Shown here: positions 52,747 to 62,050 of the stretch, piece after piece
Layout: the number at the start of each line of letters is the position of its first letter
Numbering within the stretch: position 1 is the stretch's first letter
Notes under the pieces: model-generated
The model's input: the letters and a program-made list of their open reading frames with translations, nothing else
Database searches by the model: none
Told to the model about the DNA's origin: nothing
NCBI RefSeq assembly: GCF_025813715.1
Contig: NZ_CP107532.1
Coordinates: forward strand, 2,542,001-2,606,000
Reading direction: 5' to 3'
Length of the DNA: 64,000 nt
DNA from: Methylobacterium sp. FF17
GTDB lineage: Bacteria > Pseudomonadota > Alphaproteobacteria > Rhizobiales > Beijerinckiaceae
Translations under genes and position numbers: made by a program

Positions 52747-52814
52747 TTTGCCGTTTTTGATTGGCTGGCGGACGAAGAATTCCGACGGGCTCGCCAGCAG
52801 CGTTGCCTAGTATC

Positions 52815-52829
52815 TGCGCATTTTGCGCA
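52815..52829. promoter_or_regulatory. candidate DeoR operator 2
   Basis: Exact second copy of the TGCGCA-TTT-TGCGCA site, 83 bp from the first (about eight helical turns). Confidence 0.6.
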
Positions 52830-53030
52830 ATTCGTCAATTCGATTGCTCAGAACGCGCATCGATCGAGGGGCAACGATCGCCCTCGGGTGCCGAGGGTCC
52901 TCACGATGCTTGACGACGGTGGCCGCATTCCCGTGGTGCGGAGCTTGCTCTCGGAAGCAGACCGACCCCGTATGGTCGTGACTCGAACCGGCCGTCGGGC
53001 CCGGCCGGGCAAGTATCGAAGGTGGATTTC

Positions 53031-54521
53031 ATGACGGATCTGATCGCGCGCCGCTCGGTCCTCGGCGGGATAGCCGCAGTGGGGACGCTCGCGACGCTCG
53101 GGCCGGCGAAGGCGCAGGCGGAGCGGGGTTCGATCACCGCGTCCTCAGCCAGCGAACTTGCCGAAGCGATCCGAACGAAGCACCTCAGTTCCCGCGACGT
53201 GGTTGAGGCGTACCTGGATCGCATCGCGGTCATCAATCCGAAACTCAACGCCATCGTGCAACTGACGACCGAGTCGGCGCGTCGGCAGGCCGCCGCGGCG
53301 GATGCCGCGCTCGCGCGTGGCGCAGTTGTCGGGCCCCTGCACGGTGTCCCGGTCACCATCAAGGACACCCTGGAGACGGAAGGCGTCATCTGCACGGGCG
53401 GCACGCTCGGCCGCGCGCACTACGTGCCGAAGGCCGACGCGACGGCGGTCGCTCGGCTTCGGGCTGCCGGCGCGATCATCCTGGGAAAGACGAACGTGCC
53501 CGAACTTGCGGGTGCGCTCGAGACCGACAACCTGATCTACGGGCGGACCAACAACCCCTACGACCTCACCCGCACACCAGGCGGAAGCAGCGGTGGCGAA
53601 GCGGCGATCGTTGCGGCCGGCGGTTCGCCGCTCGGCCTCGGGACGGACGCCGGTGGCAGCATCCGCGTGCCGGCCCATTATTGCGGCTTGGCGGCCCTGA
53701 AGCCCACCTCCGGTCGCGTGCCAAGGACCGGGCAGTTTCCTCGGCCCATGGGTGCCCGGAACTTCGTCTTCCATGTCAGCCTCATCGCCCGGAAGGTGGA
53801 CGACCTCGCGCTTGCCCTGCCGATCGTCTCGGGCTCGGATTTTCAGGACTATACCATCACCGACATGCCACTGCTCGACCATCGCGCGGTGGCTCTGCCG
53901 AAGCTGCGCCTCGCCTTCTTCGATCATGATGGGACGAATGCGCCAACGCCTGAGATTGCTGCGGCTGTCCGCGTTGCTGCCGACGCCCTTGCCGACGTCG
54001 GCGTCGCGGTCGAGGAGCGACGCCCGCCCGATGCTGGTCGCGCTGCGACGATCTACTACGACATGACCCGTGGTGATGGGGGGGCAGGGGTCCGCGCCTT
54101 TCTGAAGTCGGTGGGCACGGAACGGATCTCACCGCTGTTCGAGCAATCGCTCTCGTCGCGCTCCGCGCCCGCGATGGCGAACACAACAGAGGCTCTGGCG
54201 GCCTTCACGCGTTGGGACGCCTATCGCAACACCATGCTGGGCTTCATGCAGCGGTACGACGCCCTGCTGTCGCCGGTTCTTCCCTACGTGGCCCCGCGGC
54301 ACGGGACGAGCTTCGACCCGCTTCTGCAGGCCGGCACGGGCTACGCTCAGATGCACAACCTCACGGGATGGCCTTCGGCCACGGTTCGCGTGGGCACATC
54401 GCCGGAAGGCCTGCCCATCGGTGTACAGGTTGCGGCGCGACCCTGGCGCGAAGACGTCGCGCTCGCGCTCGTCCGGCACCTCGAGGAAAGGTTCGGCGGC
54501 TGGGTCGCCCCGGCGATCTGA
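53031..54521 (+). CDS. Tat-exported amidase (amidase signature family)
   Basis: 496 aa. Twin-arginine signal MTDLIARRSVLGGIAAVGTL (RR at 7-8). Catalytic triad of the amidase signature: Lys K111 (GVPVTIKDTL), cis-Ser in RTPGGSSGGE (S186/S187), and nucleophile S210 in GTDAGGSIRVPAH. It hydrolyses a small amide, likely in the periplasm. The ATG at 53031 is preferred over a GTG three codons earlier. It is divergent from the acid-sugar operon, with no proven link. Confidence 0.9.
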   Translation: MTDLIARRSVLGGIAAVGTLATLGPAKAQAERGSITASSASELAEAIRTKHLSSRDVVEAYLDRIAVINPKLNAIVQLTTESARRQAAAADAALARGAVVGPLHGVPVTIKDTLETEGVICTGGTLGRAHYVPKADATAVARLRAAGAIILGKTNVPELAGALETDNLIYGRTNNPYDLTRTPGGSSGGEAAIVAAGGSPLGLGTDAGGSIRVPAHYCGLAALKPTSGRVPRTGQFPRPMGARNFVFHVSLIARKVDDLALALPIVSGSDFQDYTITDMPLLDHRAVALPKLRLAFFDHDGTNAPTPEIAAAVRVAADALADVGVAVEERRPPDAGRAATIYYDMTRGDGGAGVRAFLKSVGTERISPLFEQSLSSRSAPAMANTTEALAAFTRWDAYRNTMLGFMQRYDALLSPVLPYVAPRHGTSFDPLLQAGTGYAQMHNLTGWPSATVRVGTSPEGLPIGVQVAARPWREDVALALVRHLEERFGGWVAPAI

Positions 54522-54970
54522 CCGGGACTGCAAAGGTGCTTCCAGCATAGGTCCCGCCGTGCGGACGGCGTCACCGGAACACGGCACAGTCCCGGTGAAA
54601 CGCCCAATTCGCTCGAATGGCGTAGCAAATGTCCGCTTCTGAGCGACGAGCCGATCCCTCCCGACGGCGTTGTCGGGTCGGGACGTGTTTGTCCGTTCTA
54701 CGACCGGAATGGGTGGATTGCGGTCTGTCCGCTAACTGGCGGCGGATCGACAAAGCGGTCATCCAGCATTGCCGATCTGCCCCAGGATGAAGAACCCCGG
54801 CGGAGACCAGCCAGGTCCACGTAATTATGAGGAAAGGCATCACCGAGGAGGGTTCGGACTATCTCCTCGGCTACAATCCCGACTTAGTCGATGCAACGAG
54901 GTCCACGTCGCCCTCCGCAATCTCCAGCGTCGTCGTTCCATGACCAGACGCTTCAACTTCGAGGACCAGA
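54522..54970. other. 449 bp intergenic region containing repeat copy C
   Basis: No ORF here is convincing. Copy C of the dispersed repeat occupies 54629-54756; the remainder shows no recognised element. Confidence 0.5.
54629..54756. repeat. dispersed repeat, copy C
   Basis: 128 bp starting ATGTCCGCTTCTG and ending GGATCGACAAAGC, containing GTCCGTTCTACGAC and GGTGGATT. These are in the same order as in copy B at 45701-45820, with an extra roughly 9 bp insertion before the end. Confidence 0.55.
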
Positions 54971-56257
54971 ATGCGCAGCACAGCCTCCACGAGAAAGCTC
55001 GGCATGTCTCACCGTTCGGCCTGTGCGCTGGCCCTCCTGTGGGGGATCTCGGCCACCCCCGTGGTGGCGGTCACGCAGGTGACACCGGTGGGCGTCGAGA
55101 GCTGCGACGCCTTCCTGGAGGCTTATGCCCAGTGCGCCGCCAGCCCCGGCGTACCGGAAGCCGCTCGCCCCGGCATCCGCCAGGGCATCAACACGATGCG
55201 CGAGAGCTTCCGCGACTCGGTCCTGCGCAACGAGGCGGCGCGTCCGACCGTGGCCTATCAGTGCGCCCAGGCTCATGAGGCCGTGCGCAAAAGCTTGGTC
55301 GACGCATTCAAATGTGATTTTCCCGCCGCACCCGCGGCCTCACAGGCCGTATTGCAGAGCCCGCCGCCACCGCCGGGCTCGGCTCGGGCGACCGCCCGCC
55401 CGGCGCCGGCGCAGACGCCCGAGGCTCAGGCGCTGGCGAAGGCCAATGCCTACACCGAGGCCCAGAACCACCTCGTCCGATCGCATCCCCTGGAGCAGCA
55501 GTTGGCCGACTACCGGCGCGACAACGAGCGGGTGCTCAAGCTCGGAACGAAACTCGGCGCCAACGCCTGGTACCACTTCGGCATCGTGGATTTCGATGGG
55601 GTCATCGACGAGTTGGAGAAGGCCGTTGCCTTGCCGGGCGTCGTGCCAGAGGTGGATGCTCAGGCCTCCCAGCTGCTGGCAGCCCTGCGCGAGGTCAATC
55701 CCATCCTGAAGGCGCTCACGCGCTATCAGACCACGCGCGAATTCAAGGAGGATGGCTTCAAGTTCGCCCGCGAGCAGCACGCGATCCTCGTCCCCCGCGT
55801 CGAGGCGGCCGCCAAGGCGATGGACGCGTATGGCACGGCCCTGTTTGAGCGCGAGATCGCCCGGGATGAGCGCCGCCTGGCAACTCTGCCGGAGGATGCG
55901 CCGGCACGGCGCCTCCTCTCCACCAGCCTCACCCTGCGCCGCGCGGTCCGGCGGTTCGAGGCACTGGGACCGAAGGCGGATGTCGCTCCCTTCCTGGCCG
56001 CACTCGGCGAGGTCTCGAACGCCAACCGCCACCTCGGCACGGTCCTCGACGGCATGAGCCCGAAGGCGAACTCATCCTGCACCGGCTACACCGACACGGT
56101 TGCAAGCGTGATTGGGCACGGCCGGGACGTCGCCCGGGACATTCGCGCCAAGAGTGATCCGAGCCAACCGGCGCAACGCTTCAACGAGACCTACAACCGC
56201 TCGGTACGCGATCTAGAATCTTGCCATAAGAATGAGAGTCGGGTGCGTCCAGGCTGA
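54971..56257 (+). CDS. exported DUF3829-like protein
   Basis: 428 aa. GAGG lies seven bases before the ATG. A signal-peptide-like stretch (KLGMSHRSACALALLWGISA, to VVA about residue 33) is followed by a small Cys-containing helical domain (ESCDAFLEAYAQCAASPGVP, AYQCAQAHEAVRKSLVDAFK). Then come a Pro-rich hinge (PPPPPG, about 125) and a long helical domain (about 155-428). The Tyr/Asn-rich start NAWYHFGIVDFDGVIDELEK and the end NRSVRDLESCHK resemble DUF3829/YiiG proteins. The assignment is tentative. Function unknown. Confidence 0.65.
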   Translation: MRSTASTRKLGMSHRSACALALLWGISATPVVAVTQVTPVGVESCDAFLEAYAQCAASPGVPEAARPGIRQGINTMRESFRDSVLRNEAARPTVAYQCAQAHEAVRKSLVDAFKCDFPAAPAASQAVLQSPPPPPGSARATARPAPAQTPEAQALAKANAYTEAQNHLVRSHPLEQQLADYRRDNERVLKLGTKLGANAWYHFGIVDFDGVIDELEKAVALPGVVPEVDAQASQLLAALREVNPILKALTRYQTTREFKEDGFKFAREQHAILVPRVEAAAKAMDAYGTALFEREIARDERRLATLPEDAPARRLLSTSLTLRRAVRRFEALGPKADVAPFLAALGEVSNANRHLGTVLDGMSPKANSSCTGYTDTVASVIGHGRDVARDIRAKSDPSQPAQRFNETYNRSVRDLESCHKNESRVRPG

Positions 56258-56462
56258 GGTCAGCTGAAGATCGCTGAAGACAGGACTGATGTCTCCTTCA
56301 ATGTAAATGCTCGTCCTTACGCCTCCGCAAGTCTGCGGGGAGACGAGCAGGCCGATGTCAAGGAGCGTGCGTTCCACGGGTAGCATCGGCGTCTCTTGAT
56401 GAGGACGGACGGAGAGCGATCGCTGAACCTTTGCGCGGGATCGCGATCGCGTCGTCCGCTCC

Positions 56463-57056
56463 TCATCGGGGCCAGTCGAAGTAGCGCCGGGCGGCGCCTC
56501 GGCCTTCCGCCAACGGCCTCGTCAGCCGGCCGCGCCGGTCGATCAACCCCCATCGGCCCCCGATCATGGCGGATGGCTGGCGCCCGTCCGAGCGGCAGCC
56601 CTGGCAAACCAGGGCCTCGCCGCGGGCGTTGAACGGGAACGACCAGTCGAAATCCGTGGCCAGGACCCGGCGCAGGCGCCGATCGTGGAACGCAACCTTG
56701 CCGGCGTGACGCGCGCGCACCAACCCCTGCGCGAACGGGTCCGGCCCGTTGTCGAGGGGGAACACCGCCAGCGCCAGCCCGTCGCGGCGCGCCCAGAGCC
56801 AGCCGATTCCGTCGACGACGATCTCCGTCACCCCGCCCCGGAACGGCATGCGCGCGAGGCGGGCGGGATCGATGCGGACGAAGTCCCCCGCGCGGCGGGC
56901 ACACCCCTCATGGCGGGCGAAATCCGCGTGGACGTCACGGCAGGCCAGCGGGTAGGCGCCCCCGTCGCGCGCCTGCACGGCCTGCGGCGCGAAGCCGGAC
57001 GCAAGCCCCAGGAGGGCGAGCGCACCGAGCGCTCTTCCCCGTGCCGTCGGGCTCAC
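56463..57056 (-). CDS. exported WG-repeat-like protein
   Basis: 197 aa. GTG start overlaps the stop of the upstream gene (GTGA), giving coupling. Sec signal MSPTARGRALGALALLGLAS, cleavage near VQA. The mature part has WG-type units (GIGWLWARRDGLALAVFPLD, ATDFDWSFPFNARGEALVCQ, GGRWGLIDRRGRLTRPLAEG), giving a partial beta-propeller-like repeat. Four Cys (LACRDVH, EGCARR, CQGCRSD). Probably periplasmic; function unknown. Confidence 0.75.
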   Translation of the reverse strand: MSPTARGRALGALALLGLASGFAPQAVQARDGGAYPLACRDVHADFARHEGCARRAGDFVRIDPARLARMPFRGGVTEIVVDGIGWLWARRDGLALAVFPLDNGPDPFAQGLVRARHAGKVAFHDRRLRRVLATDFDWSFPFNARGEALVCQGCRSDGRQPSAMIGGRWGLIDRRGRLTRPLAEGRGAARRYFDWPR

Positions 57057-57337
57057 CTGAGGCCCCAGCGCCCGAGCGGGCCGGGCGCGCCCGTGGCGTC
57101 GTCTACGAACACGCGCCAGCCGCTGCCGTAGGCGACCTCGCAGACATCCCAGACGAGGCCGGTGTCCGTCCGGGTCGGCACGGCCGTGCCGGTGGTGGCG
57201 GTGCCCGTTCCCGCCGCGGCGCGCGCCGCGATCGCCGCCGCCTGCTCGGGCGTGAGGCGGCCCGTCGCGGGGGCAGGCCTGGCGGATCGGGAGAACAGGC
57301 GGTCTAAGATAGCCAGCACGGTTCGGGCTCCTCGCAT
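57053..57337 (-). CDS. small hypothetical protein, possible anchored or exported
   Basis: 94 aa from the ATG at 57337. A short hydrophobic start (TVLAILDRLFSRSARP) is followed by an Ala/Thr-rich linker (EQAAAIAARAAAGTGTATTG). A compact C-terminal domain reads LVWDVCEVAYGSGWRVFVDD with one Cys. No named family. It is translationally coupled to the WG-like gene. Confidence 0.5.
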   Translation of the reverse strand: MRGARTVLAILDRLFSRSARPAPATGRLTPEQAAAIAARAAAGTGTATTGTAVPTRTDTGLVWDVCEVAYGSGWRVFVDDATGAPGPLGRWGLR

Positions 57338-57463
57338 CGGCGAACGAGCATGGGCGTCCGGCCCCGAGATGTCACCCGCCCCGGTGCAGGTTGCGGAGCG
57401 GCCGCCTGTCAGCCACACCTCCCGGACCGTATCAGGCGGAAGAACCGCATGTGAGGAACCTGG

Positions 57464-57862
57464 ATGTCCCTGAAGCTCGACCACTCCTCCGTGGAGGAAC
57501 TCGACTTGGCCCTGCGCCTGTATCGGCGCCTGCTGGTCCGCCTGCTTCTGATCCTCGTCCTGGGCTTTGCCGGGGTGATCGGTCTGGCCAAACTCAGCAC
57601 GATCCTGTCGCCGCCCTACGGCGTCTACTTCCTCGGGCAGGGCCTGGTGACCTGGGGGCTACTCGGCCTCCTCGCCCTGCTCTTCGCGGGATTCTGGTGG
57701 GAGGGCCGCCAGATCGGCAAGGCCCTCAACCATCCGGACCTGCTCGATTCCCCTGTCGCCGGGCTGCTGGGCGGCCTCGCCGTGATCGGTGAGCGCGCCG
57801 CTGCCATCGGGATGGAGCCTGGCTTCTTCCACGGCCCCCTGCGGCCGATCCGCCGGCGCTGA
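57464..57862 (+). CDS. two-pass membrane protein
   Basis: 132 aa. It has an amphipathic start (KLDHSSVEELDLALRLYRRL) and two membrane helices (LLLILVLGFAGVIGLAKLST and GLVTWGLLGLLALLFAGFWW). A small cytoplasmic tail (GRQIGKALNHPDLLDSPVAG, LLGGLAVIGERAAAIGMEPG) follows. No family recognised. Divergent from the 57053-57337 gene. Confidence 0.65.
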   Translation: MSLKLDHSSVEELDLALRLYRRLLVRLLLILVLGFAGVIGLAKLSTILSPPYGVYFLGQGLVTWGLLGLLALLFAGFWWEGRQIGKALNHPDLLDSPVAGLLGGLAVIGERAAAIGMEPGFFHGPLRPIRRR

Positions 57863-57876
57863 CGGGTCCGTGGCGC

Positions 57877-58292
57877 TCAGCGCGCCGGCCCCTCGCGGGC
57901 GACCAGGCTGTCGCGGTGGACCGCGAGGCTCGCACACGCGCTCGCGAGGGTGACGGCGCAGCCGAGGGCGGGCAGCGTCCAATCCTCCGCCCGCCACAGG
58001 GCCGCCGCGAGGCCCGCGCGCCGAGGCAGGCCAGGGACAGGGCGGCCCGCCAGCACCGCACCGCGCGCGGCTCGAACCGCACCAGGCCGTTCGCCCACCA
58101 GACCAGGGGCAGCATCGACAGCCAGTAGAGCGGCTGGGCACGGGCGGCGCCGTGCGGTCCCGGCACGAGGCAGGCGGTGACCGAGACGGCGGCGGCGAGG
58201 CCCGCCACGACGGCGAGCCCGGCCGCCACGTTCGAGGGACGGTCCTTACGCAGGCGCTGCCAGTAGGCCGGCTCGCGGCGGATCAGGGAACT
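57877..58292 (-). pseudogene. membrane protein with probable frameshift
   Basis: On the minus strand one frame reads REPAYWQRLRKDRPSNVAAG then a membrane stretch (LAVVAGLAAAVSVTACLV), PLYWLSMLPLVWWANGLVRF and CWRAALSLACLG. After a CGCGCG run near 58020 the sense passes to another frame: LAAALWRAEDWTLPALGCAV, TLASACASLAVHRDSLVARE, ending GPAR. The two halves look like one small hydrophobic protein split by a one-base change. The start codon is unclear. Sequencing error is possible. Confidence 0.4.
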
Positions 58293-59002
58293 CTCTCCCG
58301 GGCCGGTGCCGGACGCTTCCAGGCCGCGAGGCGCGCCAGGACGTAGGCCGGCACGCGGTCGGCCACGGCGAGATTCTCCGGGCGCAGAGAGAAATCGTAG
58401 GTCAGGCCATCGCGGTGGACGAGGTAGGTGCAGGTGGAGACCTCGCGCCCGTCCGAGGTGTCCGAGGCGAGGCAGCTGGGCGGCGTCTGGTCGGCCGGCC
58501 GTGCCGCTTGCCGGGACGGGAGGCGGTAGAAGCGCCGGTGGTCGACGCCTTCGGAATGGACGAGGCGCTCGCCGCCGGACGGGTCGGGCCGCCACGGTGC
58601 GCCCTTGGCCAGCCGCGCATCGAAAGTGCCCCATTGCCGGGCGTGGAGGAATGCGAAGTGGCGACCGTCCGGGTCGCCCACGACGTGGACCACGAGGTCG
58701 GTGGCGAACGGGCCGGCATGGCCGTGGCTGAGGGGGCTGTAGCCGGGGAGGCCCGCCGCGACCTCGGCGGCGGGCAGCATCAGCCAGAGCGCGTCCGCCG
58801 GCTCCCGGCCGAGCCCCGGGAGCGCGTCGAGCCAGGGTAGGCGGAAGTTTCGGGAAAACTCGTAGGTGTGGGGCACGGCGTACGCGGTCCCGGCGAGGCG
58901 GTACCGCGTGGTGCCGAACCGGCCCTCCGCCGCGAAGGCCGCAATCACGAGGGGCAGGCCGAGGAGCGCGACGAGGAGCGCGACGCGGCGCGAGGGACGC
59001 AT
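58283..59002 (-). CDS. exported protein of unknown function
   Basis: 239 aa. The N-terminal hydrophobic segment is RVALLVALLGLPLVIAAFAA; the mature part includes LAGTAYAVPHTYEFSRNFRL, LPGYSPLSHGHAGPFATDLV, RHFAFLHARQWGTFDARLAK and two Cys (PSCLASDTSDGREVSTCTYL). No domain recognised. It ends just before the frameshifted membrane gene, 10 bp overlap, suggesting an operon. The HD gene lies 12 bp upstream. Confidence 0.65.
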   Translation of the reverse strand: MRPSRRVALLVALLGLPLVIAAFAAEGRFGTTRYRLAGTAYAVPHTYEFSRNFRLPWLDALPGLGREPADALWLMLPAAEVAAGLPGYSPLSHGHAGPFATDLVVHVVGDPDGRHFAFLHARQWGTFDARLAKGAPWRPDPSGGERLVHSEGVDHRRFYRLPSRQAARPADQTPPSCLASDTSDGREVSTCTYLVHRDGLTYDFSLRPENLAVADRVPAYVLARLAAWKRPAPARERVP

Positions 59003-59013
59003 GCGGGACGTCC

Positions 59014-59667
59014 CTATTCCGGGGGGCCGGCACGGAGCCCGGCCGCTTCCGCCGCGAGGTTGGCGCGGGCGGCTGCCTCCAAGCGGTCGTGGAAGAGGTC
59101 GGTCTGGTAGAGGCGCGGCCGGGCGAGGAAACGGTCGAGGACCTGGGCGCGCCCGAGCCGCCACGCCGCCTCGGAAACGGCGGCGTATTCCCGGCGGATC
59201 GCCGCCGCGTAGGCCGCATAGACGGCGCGCGGCGCACCGAGCACGGCGAGATCGAGGTCAAGGAGGAGCCGTGTCGCCAGGTCCGCGCTCGGGCCGTGCG
59301 CCGCCGTCGCGTGGATCATCGCGATCGAGGCCCGGACGAGCGCATCCCCGGACGCCGGCCCCGCCTCGGCACGCAGCAGGTCGGCGCTGCGGGTTTCGTT
59401 GTCGGCGCGGGCGGTGTCGTAGACGGCGTCGTGGAAGACGATAACAAGGTCGATGGCGTCACCGTCGAGGCCGGCGAAATCGGGATGCGCCCGCACGGAA
59501 TCGTGCCCCGCGAGCAGCGCCGCGACGTGGGGCCAGCCGTGATAGTGCCGGTCCGCCGCGCCGTAGCCCGCGTCGAGGGCCCGCCACGCCGCCGCGCCGG
59601 GCGTGCCGACGGTCCGTATCCACAGGGCGTCGAACCGCGCGTGGAGGGACGAGTCCCTGGCTTCCAA
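59014..59667 (-). CDS. HD-superfamily predicted metal-dependent hydrolase
   Basis: 217 aa. HD-type metal residues: HYHGWPHVAALL (H47 helix), FHDAVYD (H79-D80), then NETRSADLLR; the family pattern is HYHxxxHI...AxxFHDxxYD...NE..S. It hydrolyses a small phosphorylated or nucleotide-like molecule; the substrate is unknown. The ATG at 59667 starts MEARDSSLHARFDALWIRTV. It is upstream of the exported-protein gene in the same direction. Confidence 0.8.
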   Translation of the reverse strand: MEARDSSLHARFDALWIRTVGTPGAAAWRALDAGYGAADRHYHGWPHVAALLAGHDSVRAHPDFAGLDGDAIDLVIVFHDAVYDTARADNETRSADLLRAEAGPASGDALVRASIAMIHATAAHGPSADLATRLLLDLDLAVLGAPRAVYAAYAAAIRREYAAVSEAAWRLGRAQVLDRFLARPRLYQTDLFHDRLEAAARANLAAEAAGLRAGPPE

Positions 59668-59677
59668 CGCGCCGGCC

Positions 59678-59956
59678 TTAGTTCACGCGGTGGCAGGTCG
59701 AGGTGGTCTCGGCCGCGCCGCGCATCCCGCCCGCCGGCCGCACCTCGCAGACCACGTACTTGCCGCCCCGCTCCAGGGTGAAGCTCGGACCAGAGGCGGA
59801 GACGATGCGGTGGCCTCCGTTGAGGAGCGTGCTCATGGGCTCCTCGATTGTGATCCAGGTCGTGGCGGGGCGCGGCGGCCCGGCGGGCACCTGGGCGAGG
59901 GCGGGCCCGGCCGCGAAGACGATCAGGGCGAGGGTGAGGGGCAGCGATCGACGCAT
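59678..59956 (-). CDS. small exported protein
   Basis: 92 aa. Sec signal MRRSLPLTLALIVFAAGPAL (cleavage near ALAQ). A mature beta-rich part follows (TWITIEEPMSTLLNGGHRIV, SFTLERGGKYVVCEVRPAGG) with two Cys (VCEV, STCHRVN). No family recognised. It is the first of several small exported genes on the minus strand, 10 bp before the HD gene. Confidence 0.7.
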   Translation of the reverse strand: MRRSLPLTLALIVFAAGPALAQVPAGPPRPATTWITIEEPMSTLLNGGHRIVSASGPSFTLERGGKYVVCEVRPAGGMRGAAETTSTCHRVN

Positions 59957-60009
59957 TGGGTATCCTGTATGGGGGGCCGGCCTCCGGCCCCTTGGGGCGA
60001 TGAGGGGGA

Positions 60010-60618
60010 TTAGGGCATCACCACGGCGAGGTCGGCCGCCGGCAGCCAGCCGATGACCGGGGCCTTCTTCCCCCGGTAGCGTACGCGCACCCAGGCGTCC
60101 CGCCGCTCCAGCACCGCGACGGGATCGAGCTGGACGAGGTAGGGCGCACGGGCCGGAACCGGCCCGGGCTCCGGCCGGAAGGCCGTGCGCTCGGCCGTCA
60201 CGAGGCCGACGCCGATCCATCCGTCCGGGGCCGCCGCCGCACGCCGCGAAAGCGCGTAGGGGGTGCCCACCATCGTGCCAGTGGTCATCGAACAACCGCC
60301 GTGATCTTCCGCGAGGGTCAGGGCGGCGCCGTCCGGGGTGAAGGCGAGGTCTCCCGGAATGCGCTCCGGCTCGTCGGGAAACCACGTCTCGACCTTGGCT
60401 CGGTCGCCCGCGAGGGTCCCGCGCAGGAGGAACACGCAGGCGAATTGCGGGCTCCCGGCATCTGCCGCCCCCCGCTGCTCGGCGAAGACTCCCGTCACCG
60501 CATCGCCGGAAACCGCCAGGGTCAGGCTGTCGTAGGTGCCGGACCGGGCGGCCGGCTCGGCCGCCGCCGCGCCGCAGGCGGCGAGCAGGGCGGCGAGGCC
60601 CAGGGCGGTGCCACGCAC
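60010..60618 (-). CDS. exported SH3b-like protein
   Basis: 202 aa. Signal-like MRGTALGLAALLAACGAAAA (possible lipobox LAAC, which would make it a lipoprotein with Cys at 15). The middle beta domain (GTYDSLTLAVSGDAVTGVFA) contains FACVFLLRGTL and GGCSM. The C-terminal bacterial SH3-like fold reads PYLVQLDPVAVLERRDAWVR, VRYRGKKAPVIGWLPAADLA. Possible periplasmic/outer-membrane ligand-binding protein. Confidence 0.7.
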   Translation of the reverse strand: MRGTALGLAALLAACGAAAAEPAARSGTYDSLTLAVSGDAVTGVFAEQRGAADAGSPQFACVFLLRGTLAGDRAKVETWFPDEPERIPGDLAFTPDGAALTLAEDHGGCSMTTGTMVGTPYALSRRAAAAPDGWIGVGLVTAERTAFRPEPGPVPARAPYLVQLDPVAVLERRDAWVRVRYRGKKAPVIGWLPAADLAVVMP

Positions 60619-60620
60619 CG

Positions 60621-61121
60621 TCAGAGGCCCTTCTCCAGCACTTTCACCACGGCCTCGACCCGGTCCTTGCTGTCGGCGACGTTGGAGAACGGCCGCCAGT
60701 TCACGTCGAGGACCCCGCCGATGAACGTAAGGCCGTTGGGGTAGTTCGAAGCGGGGGCGGTCTTCTCGTCGAAGCGGACGCGGATGGTCTTGAGCTTCTG
60801 GGCCAGAGCCTCGCGGCCCATGGTGTCCTTGGCCACCTCCTTCAGACCGGTGGCGAGGGGCTCGAAGATCGTTTTCTCAAAGTAGCCCGGGTCGGAATAA
60901 TACTTGGCGTCGCCCGGAATCGTGAGCTGGTCCCACGCTACCTCCACCGGTACGGCAAAGCCCGCTGCCTCCTGGATCGCCTTCTCCTGCGCGGGGTAGC
61001 GGTCCTGTCGGTAGGCTGCGATGGCCCGGCGCTCGGCGAGGCCGATGGTCGGCTCGGCTTGCGCAGCGGTCGCGGACAGCACCGCCAGGGCGGCGGCGAA
61101 GGCGTGGCGGCGTGAGATCAT
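60621..61121 (-). CDS. exported protein, possible DUF-type lytic-related unknown
   Basis: 166 aa from the ATG at 61121. Twin-arginine-like start MISRRHAFAAALAVLSATAA with a Sec-type core, cleavage near AAQA. A mature domain of about 140 residues reads RAIAAYRQDRYPAQEKAIQE, FEKTIFEPLATGLKEVAKDT and FIGGVLDVNWRPFSNVADSK. No family recognised. It is followed by the SH3-like gene, 2 bp between them. Confidence 0.65.
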   Translation of the reverse strand: MISRRHAFAAALAVLSATAAQAEPTIGLAERRAIAAYRQDRYPAQEKAIQEAAGFAVPVEVAWDQLTIPGDAKYYSDPGYFEKTIFEPLATGLKEVAKDTMGREALAQKLKTIRVRFDEKTAPASNYPNGLTFIGGVLDVNWRPFSNVADSKDRVEAVVKVLEKGL

Positions 61122-61230
61122 GCGGTGTTTCCTCGGATGGGCGGACCCGGATGCGGGCTTGGCGTGACGTTTCGATGACGGGGTGAGATTTGCCTTCAGG
61201 GCGAAACCCGCCCTCACGGTGAGATCGCCC

Positions 61231-61996
61231 TCACGGTGTCGGGACGCAGCGCACCGGGCCGCTCGCCTCGACGGTGGGCGGGGCGGTCCCCGTGAGGCGT
61301 ACGGGAAATGAGACGATGCTGAGCGTGTCCTTCGGGGCCCTTCCGGCCCGATAGGTCTCAGCGCAGGCCTTTACGGGCGCCGGCAGAGCCGCGACGGCGG
61401 AGGGAAGCACCCCGTCGCGGGCGATCCGCATCCAGCACGCGGCCCCATGCTTCGGGATCGAGCAGGCCCCCTGCACGCCGCGCTGGAAACCGAGCCGCAC
61501 GGTCCCGTCCGCGACCGCGAAGGAGTCGATGCCGGCTTCGGCGGTCGTGTCCCGGATCAGGATACGGCCCGTGCCTGCGTCGAGCACCGCGAGCGGGACG
61601 GTGCCGTTGGTGCTCGCCTGCTCGATAGACGAGGAACCCGCCCGCGCGGCCGAGGAAGCGCTGGCCGGCGGTCGCCAGGATGCGCGCACCCGTCCCCGGC
61701 GCGGCGGCGCAGGCGGGAGCGGCGCCGTTCGCAAGGGGCACGAGGGTCGCGTCTTCGGGGTCCGGCGTGTCGGTGTCGCTCTCGCGCACCATGAGATCGC
61801 GGTAGGTGGTGCAGGTGATCTGCTTGCCCTCCCCCGACATCTTGCCCTCTCCAGACGTCGCGGTCTCGGTCTTTGCGGGCGGCTCGAACCGCGCCGCCTC
61901 CCATCCCACCGCCATTGACGAGGCGGGGAGGCACGCTGCGAGGAGCGCGAAGTGGGCGGCGGCGAAGCGGGCGGCGGGGAGAAGGCTGCGTCTCAT
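61231..61996 (-). pseudogene. exported protein with probable frameshift
   Basis: The N-terminal part (MRRSLLPAARFAAAHFALLA signal; then EGKQITCTTYRDLMVRESDT, VPLANGAAPACAAAPG, GQRFLGRAGGFLVY) leaves frame near 61615-61635. The sense continues in the next frame: EQASTNGTVPLAVLDAGTGR, IRDTTAEAGIDSFAVADGTV, GACSIPKHGAACWMRIARDG, to VRCVPTP. The junction lies in CGAGCAGGCGAGC; one extra base explains it. Restored length is about 255 aa, Cys-rich and periplasmic. Confidence 0.6.
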
Positions 61997-62050
61997 GCGG
62001 GTTCCCTGTATACGGCGCGGGACGCCCGAGGAAAGGCAGGATGGAGAGCC

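Larger units (their letters stand above)
52717..53030. other. 314 bp divergent promoter region between kdgT and the amidase
   Basis: No gene. It carries the two TGCGCA operator candidates and an AT-rich stretch around 52811-52845 (TGCGCAATTCGTCAATTCG). Confidence 0.5.
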
